NCBI RefSeq assembly: GCF_026420865.1 | Contig: NZ_JAPCWC010000001.1 | Span: 372,001 to 436,000 of the forward strand | DNA: 64,000 nt | Reading direction: 5' to 3' | From: Novosphingobium clariflavum | GTDB taxonomy: Bacteria; Pseudomonadota; Alphaproteobacteria; Sphingomonadales; Sphingomonadaceae | Part shown: piece by piece, positions 18,953-27,967 of the stretch | Layout: each line of letters begins with the position of its first letter | Numbering within the stretch: the stretch's first letter is position 1 | Translations under genes and position numbers: made by a program | Notes under the pieces: model-generated | Told to the model about the DNA's origin: nothing | Databases searched by the model: none | The model's input: only the letters and a program-made list of their open reading frames with translations

Positions 18953-19845
18953 GACCGGCCCTCCTGCTCGCGGCGTTTGATGCCGCGCATCTGGGTGCGA
19001 GCACGTGATTTCGCTCCGCGGCGGGAAGGAATGCGCGCACCTGCCCGCGCAACGCTTTCGGCAATGAGATTGCTGCCCAGCGCGAAACAGGCGATCATTG
19101 CCACCGGGGCCAGCACTGCCCAGGGCTGGATCATCAACCCCGCACGGTTCTCATTGATCATCAGTCCCCAGTCGGCCGCCGGAGGCGCTACACCGTAGCC
19201 CAGGAAGCTCAATCCCGAGAGCATGCCAATCGCCCAGGTCAGCATGATGCCGAGGTGGACCAGCAGCGGGGTCGCGATGTTCGGCAGGATTTCCAGCAAG
19301 ACCACGCGCCACCAGGGGTAGCCCATCAGTCTGGCCGCTTCGATGTATTCCTGGGATGCGACGCCCAGCGTGACGCCGCGCGCGAGCCGGATGACGCCCG
19401 GCACGAAGGAGACGGACACCGTCAGCACGATCAGCCAAGGCGCGCGTCCCAGCATGGATACGACCAGCAGCACAAGGATCAGGTCCGGAAAAGCCAGCAA
19501 TACGTCGGTCAGCCAGACGACGACGTGATCGACCCGGCGGCGGGATAGACCGGCCGAAATGCCGATGATCGCGCCTGCCGCCAGCGCGATGGCCGATGCG
19601 GCAAAGCTCATCCACAGTACCGATCGCCCCCCGGCAAGCAGACGGGACCAGACATCGCGGCCAAGGTAGTCGTAGCCCAGCAGCGCTCCGTCGCCCGGCA
19701 ACCCATATGTCGCGCCGACCAGCGCCAGCGGGGATTGCGGCGCCAGTCGGGGACCAAGCAGCGCGATCAGCACCACTATTCCCGCCAGCACGAGGCCGAG
19801 ACGGGCCTGCGGATCGCGGCGCAAGTTGGAAAGACCGGAACTCAT
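18949..19845 (-). CDS. ABC importer permease, DppC type
   Basis: This 298-residue inner-membrane permease has the BPD_transp_1 coupling motif (EYIEAARLMGYPWWRVVLLE) and the N-terminal DppC-type region with LGYDYLGRDVWSRLLAGGRS. Five to six transmembrane helices are evident. The start MSSGLSNLRRDPQARLG at 19845 is chosen because further upstream the frame is a shadow of the DppB-type gene. It overlaps both neighbours by four bases, indicating a tight operon. Confidence 0.9.
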   Translation of the reverse strand: MSSGLSNLRRDPQARLGLVLAGIVVLIALLGPRLAPQSPLALVGATYGLPGDGALLGYDYLGRDVWSRLLAGGRSVLWMSFAASAIALAAGAIIGISAGLSRRRVDHVVVWLTDVLLAFPDLILVLLVVSMLGRAPWLIVLTVSVSFVPGVIRLARGVTLGVASQEYIEAARLMGYPWWRVVLLEILPNIATPLLVHLGIMLTWAIGMLSGLSFLGYGVAPPAADWGLMINENRAGLMIQPWAVLAPVAMIACFALGSNLIAESVARAGARIPSRRGAKSRARTQMRGIKRREQEGRS

Positions 19846-20987
19846 ACTCCGCCTGCCTTCAGTTTGAGTTTGGCGCGCGTGCCCGCACGCAGCCGGGGCC
19901 GCGCGGACGTGCGCAGTTTCGGCGTCACCAGCACGGTCGCGACATCGGCCAGGAGGTTGATGCCCACCACGCCCACCGCCATCGTCAGCGTGATCGCCTG
20001 GATCACCGGCACGTCGCGCATCTCGATGGCGGAATTCAGCGCATTGCCGATGCCGGGATAACTGAACACCACTTCCACGATCAGCCCCCCGCCCAGCAGC
20101 AGGCGACTGGTAAGCGCGATGCCCTGGATCACCGGAACCAGCGCGTTGGGCACGGCATGGGTCCAGATGATCCGCCATTCGGGAATGCCGCGCAGCCGGG
20201 CGGCGGCGACATATTCCGCCTCCAGCGTCTCGATCATGGCAGAGCGCACCAGCCGCAGGAGGAACGGCGCCACGATCAGGATCAGCGTCAGCGCCGGCAG
20301 CACCAGATAGATCGGCTGCAGCAAGGGAGAGATTTCCGGATCCAGCAGCGAGACCGCTGGCAGGATCGGAAACACCGTGGTCGAGAACAGCAGGATCAGC
20401 CCGATCGCCAGAACGAACGCCGGCAGCGCCTTGAACAGGATAATCGCATTCATCGTCCAGCGATCGAAGCGGCTATCGCGCCGGATCGCCAGCGCCACCC
20501 CGCCCAGAAAAGCCAGCGGCACGGCCAGCACCAGGACCACCGCCATCAGCGCGGCCGAATTGCCGAAGCGATCGGCCACGATCTTTCCGGCCGGCACGCT
20601 GGAATCGAGCGAATCCCCGAATTCACCCAATGCCGCCCGGCCTGCCCGGCGGACGTATTGAAGCGGTATGGGCTGGTCGAGGCCGAGCTGGCGCTGGAGC
20701 GTGTGGATGCTGTCTTCGCTTGCATCCGGCCCCAGGATCACCCGCGCCGGATCGGAGGGCAGCGCCTGCGTGGCGGCGAACACCAGCACGGAAATTACGA
20801 CGGCGGTCGCAATGCCCGAGAGCACCCTGCCGCCCAGCCATGGTAGCCAGGCGGGGAGTGCCAGTCTCTCACGCACCGCCCGTTTGGCTTTGACGCGGGC
20901 GTCTCCGCCGGCTTCAGTGCTGCCGCCTTGTTCCGCCTCCGGGCGATCGGCCGTGGGTTGGGGCTGGGGGGAATAGATCGTTGCCAT
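19842..20987 (-). CDS. ABC importer permease, DppB type
   Basis: This 381-residue permease has the coupling motif EYVAAARLRGIPEWRIIWTH and the DppB-like N-terminal segment LPSDPARVILGPDASEDSI. It has a longer hydrophilic N-terminus (about 55 residues, rich in Pro, Gln and Glu) than typical DppB, so the true start could be further downstream; the ATG at 20987 gives the longest plausible form. It pairs with the DppC-type permease and the fused ATPase. Candidate binding proteins are the two lipoproteins at 27968-29500 and 31581-33140. Confidence 0.88.
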   Translation of the reverse strand: MATIYSPQPQPTADRPEAEQGGSTEAGGDARVKAKRAVRERLALPAWLPWLGGRVLSGIATAVVISVLVFAATQALPSDPARVILGPDASEDSIHTLQRQLGLDQPIPLQYVRRAGRAALGEFGDSLDSSVPAGKIVADRFGNSAALMAVVLVLAVPLAFLGGVALAIRRDSRFDRWTMNAIILFKALPAFVLAIGLILLFSTTVFPILPAVSLLDPEISPLLQPIYLVLPALTLILIVAPFLLRLVRSAMIETLEAEYVAAARLRGIPEWRIIWTHAVPNALVPVIQGIALTSRLLLGGGLIVEVVFSYPGIGNALNSAIEMRDVPVIQAITLTMAVGVVGINLLADVATVLVTPKLRTSARPRLRAGTRAKLKLKAGGV

Positions 20988-21033
20988 CTCGTGCCCAATC
21001 TGCGGTCCAGTGGTTCCGTTTTGCCGCGCCCGT

Positions 21034-22251
21034 TCAGGCCGGCACTTTCTCCGGCGGCGGCGCTGGCACCGGATCGGCGCTGGCCCGCGGCGGCCCGACG
21101 CGCAGCGCCGGCACATCGAAGCCGTGGTCGAGATCCAGCAGCGGGAACAACAGTTCCGCCACGCGGTGCGCTTCGGAAATCAGCGGGAAGCCGGAAAGGA
21201 TGAAGGCCCCCGTCCCCTGCTCCACATATTCGCGAATGCGCGCAGCGACATTCTCGGCGCTGCCGACCAGCGTCGTGCCCGCAGCCGGCCCCATGATGTC
21301 GAAACCGAACCATGCCGGCCCAACCCAGACGTTGGGATAGACTTCAAGGTCCCGCGCGCTGGGCAGGCGGCCCGATTTCACCGTCTCGATATTGCGCTGG
21401 ACCTGCGGATCGGGGCTGCGGAACGTCTCCAGCGTTTCACCGGGCGGCAGGCGCATGCGGATCGAGCGCAAGGCGTGCTCCACCGAAGAGCGCTGGAGCA
21501 GCCATTCGGCATGGGCCCAGGCCTCCTCCTCCGTCTCGCGCACGATCACCTGCAGCCGCGTGCCGTATTCCAGCGTGCGGCCGATCTTCGCCGCCTCCGC
21601 GCCGACGCGGCGGAACTTGTCGCCCAGCAGCGGCGGCGTGTTGGCGAAGCTGAGATAGACATCCAGCAGCCTCACCGAATGGGCCACGCCCGGCGCCGAC
21701 GTGCCCGCGCCCCAAAGCGGCACGCCGTGTGGCTGGTAGGGCCCGGCCCAGACACCCATCGGCGCCCCGCCCTCGCCGCGCGGCGACAGCTTGACGAACT
21801 GCCCTTCGTAGCCTGAGCGATCGCCCGCGTAGACCTTGCGGAAGGCATCCCAGTATTCGAAGCTGAAATCGTAGCGCTCGTCATGCGGATAATGCACGCC
21901 AAGCGCCGCCAGGCCGGCATCGTTGCCATTGACCACGTTGAACAGCAGCCGCCCGTTCGAGAAGTGGTCGAACGTCTGCGCGTATTTCGCCAGCACCGCC
22001 GGCGAAAGTTCGCCGGGATGCTGCGCGACAAGGAACTTCATCCGCTCCGTCGCCGGGATCATCGCGGCGGCCACGGCAAGGCTCTCGAACGTGCTGGAAC
22101 CCAGCAGTGCCCCGTAGAAGCCCAGCTTGTCGATCGTCACGGCAAGCTGTTCGAGATGGTCGAAGCCGGTCTGCCAGCGCCCTTCCTCGGCCCAGGGATA
22201 AGGGCCATCGGGCGCGGTCAGATACCATAGCAGCTTCACGGGACGGGTCAT
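21034..22251 (-). CDS. LLM-class flavin monooxygenase (SsuD-like), group B
   Basis: The 405-residue protein closely follows alkanesulfonate monooxygenase SsuD: KLLWYLTAPDG at the N-terminus, HYPHDERYDFSFEYW in the middle, GTRLQVIVRETEEEAW and a C-terminal VGSAENVAARIREY. The Arg of the SsuD active site (RLHVIVRET) is kept but the His is Gln (RLQVIVRET). It is about 70 % alike by eye to the protein at 35610-36809. It sits between a class II aldolase-like gene and the peptide-type importer genes, so it should act on the imported organosulfur compound. Confidence 0.88.
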   Translation of the reverse strand: MTRPVKLLWYLTAPDGPYPWAEEGRWQTGFDHLEQLAVTIDKLGFYGALLGSSTFESLAVAAAMIPATERMKFLVAQHPGELSPAVLAKYAQTFDHFSNGRLLFNVVNGNDAGLAALGVHYPHDERYDFSFEYWDAFRKVYAGDRSGYEGQFVKLSPRGEGGAPMGVWAGPYQPHGVPLWGAGTSAPGVAHSVRLLDVYLSFANTPPLLGDKFRRVGAEAAKIGRTLEYGTRLQVIVRETEEEAWAHAEWLLQRSSVEHALRSIRMRLPPGETLETFRSPDPQVQRNIETVKSGRLPSARDLEVYPNVWVGPAWFGFDIMGPAAGTTLVGSAENVAARIREYVEQGTGAFILSGFPLISEAHRVAELLFPLLDLDHGFDVPALRVGPPRASADPVPAPPPEKVPA

Positions 22252-22274
22252 GGGGTGCGCCTTCTGGGATGCAT

Positions 22275-23045
22275 TCAGTCGAGATCGGTGACGGGCAGCA
22301 GGCCAAGGCCGCGTGCTTCGTCATAGCGCTTGCTCATCTTCCACTGCTGGCGCAGCACGCCGGGGCCGTAAGTGCGCGCGCCGCCCAGTGCCTGGGCGCG
22401 GATCTGGATATCGGCGCCCTCTTCCAGCAGTAGGATGAACTCGGCCAGGTCACGCAGACCCTTCCAGCCCCACACGGTGGCGCCGCCATTTGCCTCGATG
22501 ATCGCCGGGGTGAACGGGTTCTCGGCCAGCTTCTCGTTGATGAAGTCCTGCTCGTCCTGGCGGCGGTCGATGTAGACCGGCAGTTCACGGGCGAGATGGA
22601 AACGCTGCACCGGCACATAGCTGATCGGCAGCGTGCGGTGCGTCTGCGCCCAGGCGCCGAGATTGGGCGAATGGACGTGGCTGAGCGAGGTGATCGTGGG
22701 GTTCTGGTTGAACACCTTGAGATAGCGCGCGTTCGCGCGGCCCTTGAACGCCGTGCCGTCCAGCCCGGTGACCGAGAAGTTCAACGGCGCATTGGAATGG
22801 ATGCTGCGATCGAAGGGATGCGGCAGGTTGACGGTGACGATCTTGTCCTCGCCGGGAATGCGCTCGATGAAGCCCACGGTGCCATTGGCGGTGATCGTGC
22901 CGGTTTCGCGGTAGGCCCGGAAGATCTCCGCGGACTGGGCGACGACGTCGCGGGCGAAATCGAGGACGGCGGAATTCAGGCTCTCCTCGGCGGCGCCAGA
23001 GGGGGCGGCCGGAGAGACGGAGGGATTTGGGATGGTAGTGGCCAT
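22275..23045 (-). CDS. Class II aldolase/adducin family protein (copy 1)
   Basis: This 256-residue protein has the class II aldolase fold. A metal-ligand-like His-x-His is visible in LSHVHSPNLGAW, followed by LARELPVYID and a C-terminal ALGGARTYGPGVLRQQW. A paralog with the same blocks lies at 34250-34930, also next to a DszB-like gene. Known family members include fuculose-phosphate aldolase and the dehydratase MtnB of methionine salvage. The role in desulfurisation is not known and no reaction is claimed. It starts after ggaga and is 24 bp from the LLM gene. Confidence 0.8.
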   Translation of the reverse strand: MATTIPNPSVSPAAPSGAAEESLNSAVLDFARDVVAQSAEIFRAYRETGTITANGTVGFIERIPGEDKIVTVNLPHPFDRSIHSNAPLNFSVTGLDGTAFKGRANARYLKVFNQNPTITSLSHVHSPNLGAWAQTHRTLPISYVPVQRFHLARELPVYIDRRQDEQDFINEKLAENPFTPAIIEANGGATVWGWKGLRDLAEFILLLEEGADIQIRAQALGGARTYGPGVLRQQWKMSKRYDEARGLGLLPVTDLD

Positions 23046-23066
23046 GCTGTTTCTCCTCAGGGATTG

Positions 23067-23573
23067 TCAGGCGGCGCGATCGCCGGTGGTGAAGGCGGCA
23101 CGTCGTTCAAGGGCGACTTCCAGCGGCCTGCGATCGATCCACGCGTCGACATCGACATCGTGTTCGAGGAAGCCGTGGAGCCACAGGAAATTGGCCTGCT
23201 GCTTCAGCAGCGCGACCCGCTCCTCGGAAAGATCCGGGTGCAATGAACGATGGAAATTATTGCGGTATGCGGTCTCGACGCCGGCAGCGCCTGCATAAGT
23301 CTCCTTCTGGAGAATGCCTCGCAGGGCCGGCAGGTTGTGCTCCGCCCAGTCGGCCGCGCGCAGCGTCTGTTCCAGAAAGCGCACGACCAGATCGAAATGA
23401 TTGTCGAGAAGGTCGCGGCTTACGGTGATCGGTCGCGGTGTGCCGTTGTTCACGCGCGTATGCCTGCTGGGATAGCCATCAAGGTCGATGCCCACGATCA
23501 CGCCGGCCCGCCGCGCCGCATCCACTGCCGATGCGCCCTTGACGTAGACCGCATCCACCTTGCCCGCCGCCAA
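23067..23573 (-). pseudogene. DszB-like desulfinase (split copy), C-terminal part
   Basis: The minus strand reads from LAAGKVDAVYVKGASAVDA to the stop after TTGDRAA, exactly the C-terminal half of the DszB-like family (compare RVDAVYVKGAAAAEAAQQLG in the intact 51224-52267 copy). The N-terminal half lies at 27270-27837 on the same strand, ending at MWSGIEALA. The gene was therefore cut in two by the 23574-27269 insertion. The aldolase, LLM and importer genes downstream were presumably in the same operon and are now separated from their promoter. Confidence 0.88.
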
Positions 23574-25244
23574 CCCACATTTCCCAAGTAAGGCGCTGAT
23601 TTCGCTGTCCTGACCATTATATTTCCTATATAAAACATGGTGTTGAAGGCTGCGAGGGGCGCGTTTCATGGATCACCCAGAGGGTGCGGGCTTGCAACGG
23701 GCAGATCGGGTGGATTTCGACCCTCGCGTGCGGCTGGAATTTCGCGGCACGCAGCTCAGTTCCGACGGCGGCCTTCTGGTGATGCGCGAGCTTGATGACG
23801 CGCTCGGGTTGTCCGATTTGGCGTCAGCGGCGCTGCGCGATACTCGCTCTGGCAAGAACACGGTCCATCGGCTCGACGGCCTGTTCCGGCAATCAGTCTT
23901 TGGGCGGCTGGCCGGATACGAGGATGTCAACGACGCCAACCGTCTCGCCTGCGATCCGGTCATGCGCCAAGTTGTCGGCGGCAGAGCGGTCGATGCACAA
24001 GCGGCCTCGGCATCGCAGATGGGACGGTTCGAGACCGAGACGCTGGCTCTGGCCGGGAACCGTGCCGCGCTGGCCGACCTGAACGGGCAATGGATCGACC
24101 GGTTCCATGACCGTAACGGGCTGAAGTACATCGTTCTGGACATGGACAGCTCGGTCAGCCCGACCCATGGCGACCAGGAAGGGTCCGCCTGGAATGGCCA
24201 TTTCGACTGTAGCTGCTATCACCCCAACTTTCTGTTCAACCAGTTCGGGATGCTGGAACGCTGCGCCCTGCGCCATGGCAACGTCCACAGCGCCGATGGC
24301 TGGCGTGATGTTCTCGACCCCGTAATTGCGCGCTACGCGGAGCGCGACCTTGGTGGCAGGTTCTTCCGGGCCGATGCTGCCTACGCGATCCCGGCGATCT
24401 ATGAGCGATTGGAAGAAGCGCGGTTCTTCTACGCCATCCGGCTGCCCGCAAACGCGGTCCTCAAGGACAAGATCGCGCATCGGCTAACGCGCCCTGTCGG
24501 GCGGCCGTCACTGACCAAGGTCAAGCGGTTCTTCGAGGAATTCGAGTATCAGGCGGCGTCCTGGGACAAGGAACGCCGGGTGATCGCCAAGATCGAATGG
24601 CATCCGGGCGAACTGTTCCCGCGTGTCGGCTTCATCGTCACCAACCTGCCGATGGAGCCGGACTGGGTGGTGCGGTTCTACAACCAGCGCGGCACCGCCG
24701 AGCAGCACATCAAAGAGGGCAAATACGCCTTTCGCTGGACGCGGCTGTCGTGCCGGAAGTTCCGCGACAATGAGGTGCGGCTGCAACTGCACGCCCTGGC
24801 GTACAACCTGGCCACCTTCTTGCGCTGCATCGAGCTGCCCGAGGCCATGGCCGACTGGTCGTTGACCAGCCTGCAACTGAAGCTGATCAAGATCGGGGCA
24901 CGTGTGGTCCGTCACGCCCGCACCATCACCTTCCAGCTGGCCGAGGTCGCTGTCACCGGCACGATGGTACGCGCCATCCTCGCCGCTATCCGCCGATTGC
25001 GAGCGCCACCGCTATGCGCATGATCGCGATCCACGCTCAAACTGAACGAAAGCGGCTGGACAGATCTGTCCGCTGCGCTGAAAAACGCCGCCCCTGGGCA
25101 AGGAAACAGCGGCTTCGCGGTCTGATCCGTCCAGATCCAGCAGTCTGCGCGACCGCAGGTGCCGCTTGCGGCAGAAAATCCTTGTCTAGCGCTCGGATAC
25201 AGGCGATCTTCACCTCAAACGACACGCCACTTGGGGAATGCAGG
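23574..25244 (+). mobile_element. IS1380-family insertion sequence
   Basis: An element of about 1.67 kb contains an intact transposase. Its ends look like imperfect terminal inverted repeats: cccacatttcccaagt at 23574 and, reading inward from 25244 on the other strand, cctgcattccccaagt. Its outer flanks differ (gccaa on the left, tttat on the right), so it did not insert alone at this site, or one flank was later rearranged. Confidence 0.7.
23668..25023 (+). CDS. IS1380-family transposase
   Basis: This 451-residue DDE transposase has family features: an N-terminal LSSDGGLLVMRELDDALGL, YIVLDMDSSVSPTHGDQEG carrying an acidic catalytic residue, and a C-terminal YNQRGTAEQHIKEGKYAFRW with the catalytic Glu. 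The frame is uninterrupted and the length is normal, so the element may be active. It is transcribed opposite to the disrupted desulfinase operon. Confidence 0.9.
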   Translation: MDHPEGAGLQRADRVDFDPRVRLEFRGTQLSSDGGLLVMRELDDALGLSDLASAALRDTRSGKNTVHRLDGLFRQSVFGRLAGYEDVNDANRLACDPVMRQVVGGRAVDAQAASASQMGRFETETLALAGNRAALADLNGQWIDRFHDRNGLKYIVLDMDSSVSPTHGDQEGSAWNGHFDCSCYHPNFLFNQFGMLERCALRHGNVHSADGWRDVLDPVIARYAERDLGGRFFRADAAYAIPAIYERLEEARFFYAIRLPANAVLKDKIAHRLTRPVGRPSLTKVKRFFEEFEYQAASWDKERRVIAKIEWHPGELFPRVGFIVTNLPMEPDWVVRFYNQRGTAEQHIKEGKYAFRWTRLSCRKFRDNEVRLQLHALAYNLATFLRCIELPEAMADWSLTSLQLKLIKIGARVVRHARTITFQLAEVAVTGTMVRAILAAIRRLRAPPLCA

Positions 25245-25247
25245 TTT

Positions 25248-26369
25248 ATGCTGCTTTCGGTTGCCGCCACTGGAATGATGCTGATGGCGGGACAGGGGGA
25301 GGCCGTGGACAGCGGCGCTCCGTTGGTGCCGGCTGCGGCCGTGGCGCCTGCGCCGGCGGAAACGCCCCAGACGGTCCCTGCCGATCCGGTCCAGCCCGCG
25401 CAGATGCCGGCACAGGCGCCGGCACAGGCGCCGTCACCCGACAGTCCCTATCCGCCGCCGGTCGTGCTGCCGACGCTGAGCCCGATCGCGGAGCAGCCCA
25501 AGGAAGAGGTGCCGGTCGATCCCAATGCGATCGTCGTGACCGGCGACACCGGCCTGCGCAAGCGCGATCCCTTCGCCGCGATCAACGAACAGTCTTTCGA
25601 GGCGGTCCAGGCCGTCGACAAGGCGCTGATCGAGCCGGTGGCCAAGGCCTATAACAAGGGCCTGCCGCGCCCGGTGCGCAAGGGGCTGCGCAACTTCTTC
25701 TCGAACCTGGGCGAGCCGGTCGTGTTCGCGGCCTATATGCTGCAGTTCAAGCCGGGCAAGGCGTTCGAGACGGCGGGGCGGTTCGGCATCAACAGCACGC
25801 TGGGTTTTCTTGGCCTGTTCGACGTCGCCAAGCGCAAGCCGTTCAACCTGCCCTATCGTCCCAATGGCCTAGCCAACACGCTGGGCTTCTATGGCGTGGG
25901 GCCGGGGCCGTACATGTATCTGCCACTGGTCGGCCCGACGACGCTGCGCGACATCATCGGCGACACGGTCGACAAGATGATCCTGCCCTTCGCGGTGGGC
26001 AAGCCCTTCACCCAGCCCACGGTCGTCATTCCGATGGCGGTGCTGGACCAGCTGGGCGAGCGCGCGGCGTTCGACGAGCGCATCCAGGCGATCCGTTCCG
26101 ACGACAATCCCTATGGCAGCTATCGCGACCTCTATCTCAACCAGCGCAAGGCGGAGATCGAGGCGCTGCACGGTCGCTACACGCCGGGCGTGACGCCGGT
26201 CTATGGTCCGGGGCTGCGCGTGCCGGGCAAGGACAAGCCGGCAGCCGATGCGCCGGAGGCTGCGGCCCCGGTTGCTGCGGAGCCGGTGCCTGCGCCCGCT
26301 GCTGCGCCAGCCCCCGCACCGGCGCCCAAGCCGCTGATGGTTCAGCCGCTGCCCGCCGACCCGCGCTGA
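25248..26369 (+). CDS. MlaA/VacJ-family protein, probably 5'-truncated by the IS
   Basis: The 373-residue reading frame contains the MlaA core (DPFAAINEQSFEAVQAVDKA, then FFSNLGEPV and LGFYGVGPGPYMYLPLVGP), the outer-membrane component that removes misplaced phospholipids. It is flanked by low-complexity Pro/Ala/Gln regions. The first Met lies three bases beyond the IS end. There is no basic signal-peptide start and no lipobox Cys, which MlaA lipoproteins normally have. The original start has therefore probably been lost. It belongs to the mosaic insertion. Confidence 0.75.
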   Translation: MLLSVAATGMMLMAGQGEAVDSGAPLVPAAAVAPAPAETPQTVPADPVQPAQMPAQAPAQAPSPDSPYPPPVVLPTLSPIAEQPKEEVPVDPNAIVVTGDTGLRKRDPFAAINEQSFEAVQAVDKALIEPVAKAYNKGLPRPVRKGLRNFFSNLGEPVVFAAYMLQFKPGKAFETAGRFGINSTLGFLGLFDVAKRKPFNLPYRPNGLANTLGFYGVGPGPYMYLPLVGPTTLRDIIGDTVDKMILPFAVGKPFTQPTVVIPMAVLDQLGERAAFDERIQAIRSDDNPYGSYRDLYLNQRKAEIEALHGRYTPGVTPVYGPGLRVPGKDKPAADAPEAAAPVAAEPVPAPAAAPAPAPAPKPLMVQPLPADPR

Positions 26370-26390
26370 TCGCATCAAAGGCACGGAAAA

Positions 26391-26440
26391 GAAAAAGGCG
26401 CCCGATCACTGGATCGGGTGCCTTTTTCTTTTTTTTTTGG
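26391..26440 (+). terminator. Rho-independent terminator after the MlaA-family gene
   Basis: The arms around aaaggcgcccgatc and gatcgggtgccttt (26391-26427, one mismatch) enclose a 4-nt loop. A long T-run follows, then a run of nine or so G residues. Confidence 0.85.
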
Positions 26441-26488
26441 GGGGGGGCGGTTGAAACCCCTTCCCGCTGACGGGAAGGGGCGATGGCC

Positions 26489-26908
26489 TCAGCGGCCGAG
26501 CAGGCCGCGGGCCTGACCGGCGATTTCCGCGAGCATCGCGACATTGGGCGACGCCGCTGCCTTGGCGCGCTGCACCAGGGCGCGGAACTGCTGGATGCGC
26601 GCACCGCGCTCGATCAGCCATTTCTCGACATGGTCCGACACGTCCTTGCCCTTGCCCTGGGCCAGGAAGTCGAGCCGCACCTGCTGCATGTCGCGCGCGA
26701 CGCCGGAGATGAGCAGGCGTTCCCACGGATCGGTCGGTTCCATGCGGGCGGCGGCCGACTGGACCCAGTCGATGCCGACAGCCTCGCCCAGATGGGTGAA
26801 GGCGCGGGTCAGCGCGATCTCGTCCATCTTCAGGCGACCGGCGAGCGCGGCGATGCCGACCGCACCATCCAGCTTGAACAGGCCGGCGGTACGCACGGCC
26901 AGCATGGG
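26489..26908 (-). pseudogene. C-terminal fragment of NAD-glutamate dehydrogenase
   Basis: About 139 residues are preserved, from MLAVRTAGLFKLDGAVGIAA to EIAGQARGLLGR. This matches my memory of the extreme C-terminus of the large (about 1,550-residue) NAD-specific glutamate dehydrogenases of alphaproteobacteria. The upstream bulk of the gene is absent: the homology stops near 26908, where recombinase-associated DNA begins. It is a passenger of the mosaic insertion and not expected to be functional. Confidence 0.7.
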
Positions 26909-26938
26909 GTGACTGCACGAAAGTGACTTATCTGCACG

Positions 26939-27211
26939 CTAAGAGCGAACGGACCGGGAACGCTGGGACTTTGTGTTCTTCTCCGTGGCTTCGAGGGCTT
27001 TGTAGAGGGCGGTTTTGCCGATCTTGAGGCGCGCGGCGGCCTCGCGAACTGTGAGGCCGGAAGCGATATGTTCGCGCGCCTTGCGGAGCTTGTCAGGTGT
27101 GACCACTGGCCGCCGCCCACCGGGGCGACCTCGCTCGCGAGCGGCCTTGAGGCCTGCATGGGTGCGCTCCCGGATCAGATCGCGCTCAAACTGGGCAAGC
27201 GAGCCTAACGA
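26939..27211 (-). pseudogene. Serine recombinase (resolvase/invertase), C-terminal fragment
   Basis: The minus strand reads GSLAQFERDLIRERTHAGL, then KAARERGRPGGRRP and the HTH SGLTVREAAARLKIGKTALY. This is the C-terminal third of a Tn3-resolvase/Hin-type recombinase; the catalytic N-terminal domain is missing. It ends in a normal stop at 26939-26941 and is cut at about 27211. Confidence 0.82.
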
Positions 27212-27269
27212 TCGAGGATTTCGATCCCGAGCTGATCATGGCGTTCCTCGACCATACGGAAGATGCGCG
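27212..27269 (+). pseudogene. Tyrosine recombinase/integrase, N-terminal fragment
   Basis: A 19-codon stretch reads IEDFDPELIMAFLDHTEDAR, resembling the SAM-like N-terminal domain of phage-integrase-type transposases. It is cut on both sides and forms the right end of the insertion. Assignment from so short a piece is tentative. Confidence 0.4.
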
Positions 27270-27837
27270 GCCAATGCCTCTATGCCCGACCACATGCGGG
27301 CAAGATTGACGGCGGAATCCTCGGACGGGGGCGCCAGCGGCACATCCACGAAAGTGACGTCCTCCAGCGTCAGTCCCGCGATCCCCAGTGCGCCCTTGAT
27401 GCCGGCCAGCGACATGCCGCGCGCGATGCTGCCGCCGCGCGTCACGCTCCAGGCCGGCAGCGCCACGCGCAGGCCCTTGAGCTGGGCAGGTTCGATCGGC
27501 CCTGTCTCCGGGCGAACCAGGATCGCCTGCAACTCGTCGATCCAGGTCAGGCCGATCACTTGCGTAGGCGTGCCCCGGGCCTTGGTGGCGAGTGCCGGGA
27601 TGTTGCCGCCCTCGCGAAACAGGCCGGCCAGATCGTGCTCGTTGTGATGCGCCCGCATGGCGCGCGGCTTGTCCTGCAACGCTTCGACGCGCAGGCCATC
27701 GCGGGCGAATTCCTCCCCCAGCCAGCCAAGCGAATGGGCGATCCCCGATGCGGTCGGCACCGGGCAGCGGGTGAAGAGAATGCGGTCGAGCCGTCCCGCC
27801 GGTGCGGTCTCGCCAAGGGTGCGAACATTGTCGGTCA
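27270..27837 (-). pseudogene. DszB-like desulfinase (split copy), N-terminal part
   Basis: The fragment starts at MTDNVRTLGETAPAGRLDRI and keeps the DszB-type nucleophile (FTRCPVPTASG, Cys25) and the His-x9-Arg-x-Gly-Gly motif (HHNEHDLAGLFREGGN). It ends at MWSGIEALA, after which foreign codons run to a stop at 27236. The remainder of the gene lies at 23067-23573. Its sigma-54-type promoter (27864-27879) is intact, so a truncated polypeptide of about 200 residues could still be made. Confidence 0.88.
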
Positions 27838-27863
27838 TTGGAACTCCACTATTCCCCTGACAC

Positions 27864-27879
27864 AGCAAGCGCCGTGCCA
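27864..27879 (-). promoter_or_regulatory. Sigma-54 promoter of the split desulfinase operon
   Basis: On the minus strand the sequence is TGGCACGGCGCTTGCT, a full match to the -24/-12 consensus. It lies 27 bp upstream of the start codon at 27837. A perfect 18-bp palindrome follows 41 bp further upstream. Confidence 0.85.
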
Positions 27880-27920
27880 AAGGCGGAAATCCGCCACTCT
27901 GGCCAGCAGCGGGCGTCGGA

Positions 27921-27938
27921 CTGCGCAAATTTGCGCAG
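27921..27938. promoter_or_regulatory. Palindromic activator site (best copy)
   Basis: CTGCGCAAATTTGCGCAG is a perfect 18-bp palindrome upstream of the sigma-54 promoter at 27864-27879. Related sites occur at 30871, 45054, 45104, 51064 and 52291, which suggests an enhancer recognised by the sigma-54 activator. Confidence 0.75.
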
Positions 27939-27967
27939 CTCGCGGCGCGGCGACTGTCCGGTTATGC

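Larger units (their letters stand above)
23574..27269. mobile_element. 3.7-kb mosaic insertion splitting a DszB-like gene
   Basis: The interval begins with an IS1380-family element and continues with an MlaA-family gene, the 3' end of a glutamate dehydrogenase gene, a serine-recombinase fragment and a tyrosine-recombinase fragment. The host gene resumes on either side. The five bases gccaa occur at both junctions (23569-23573 and 27270-27274), consistent with a target duplication or a short recombination junction. None of the inserted pieces relates to sulfur metabolism. Confidence 0.75.
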
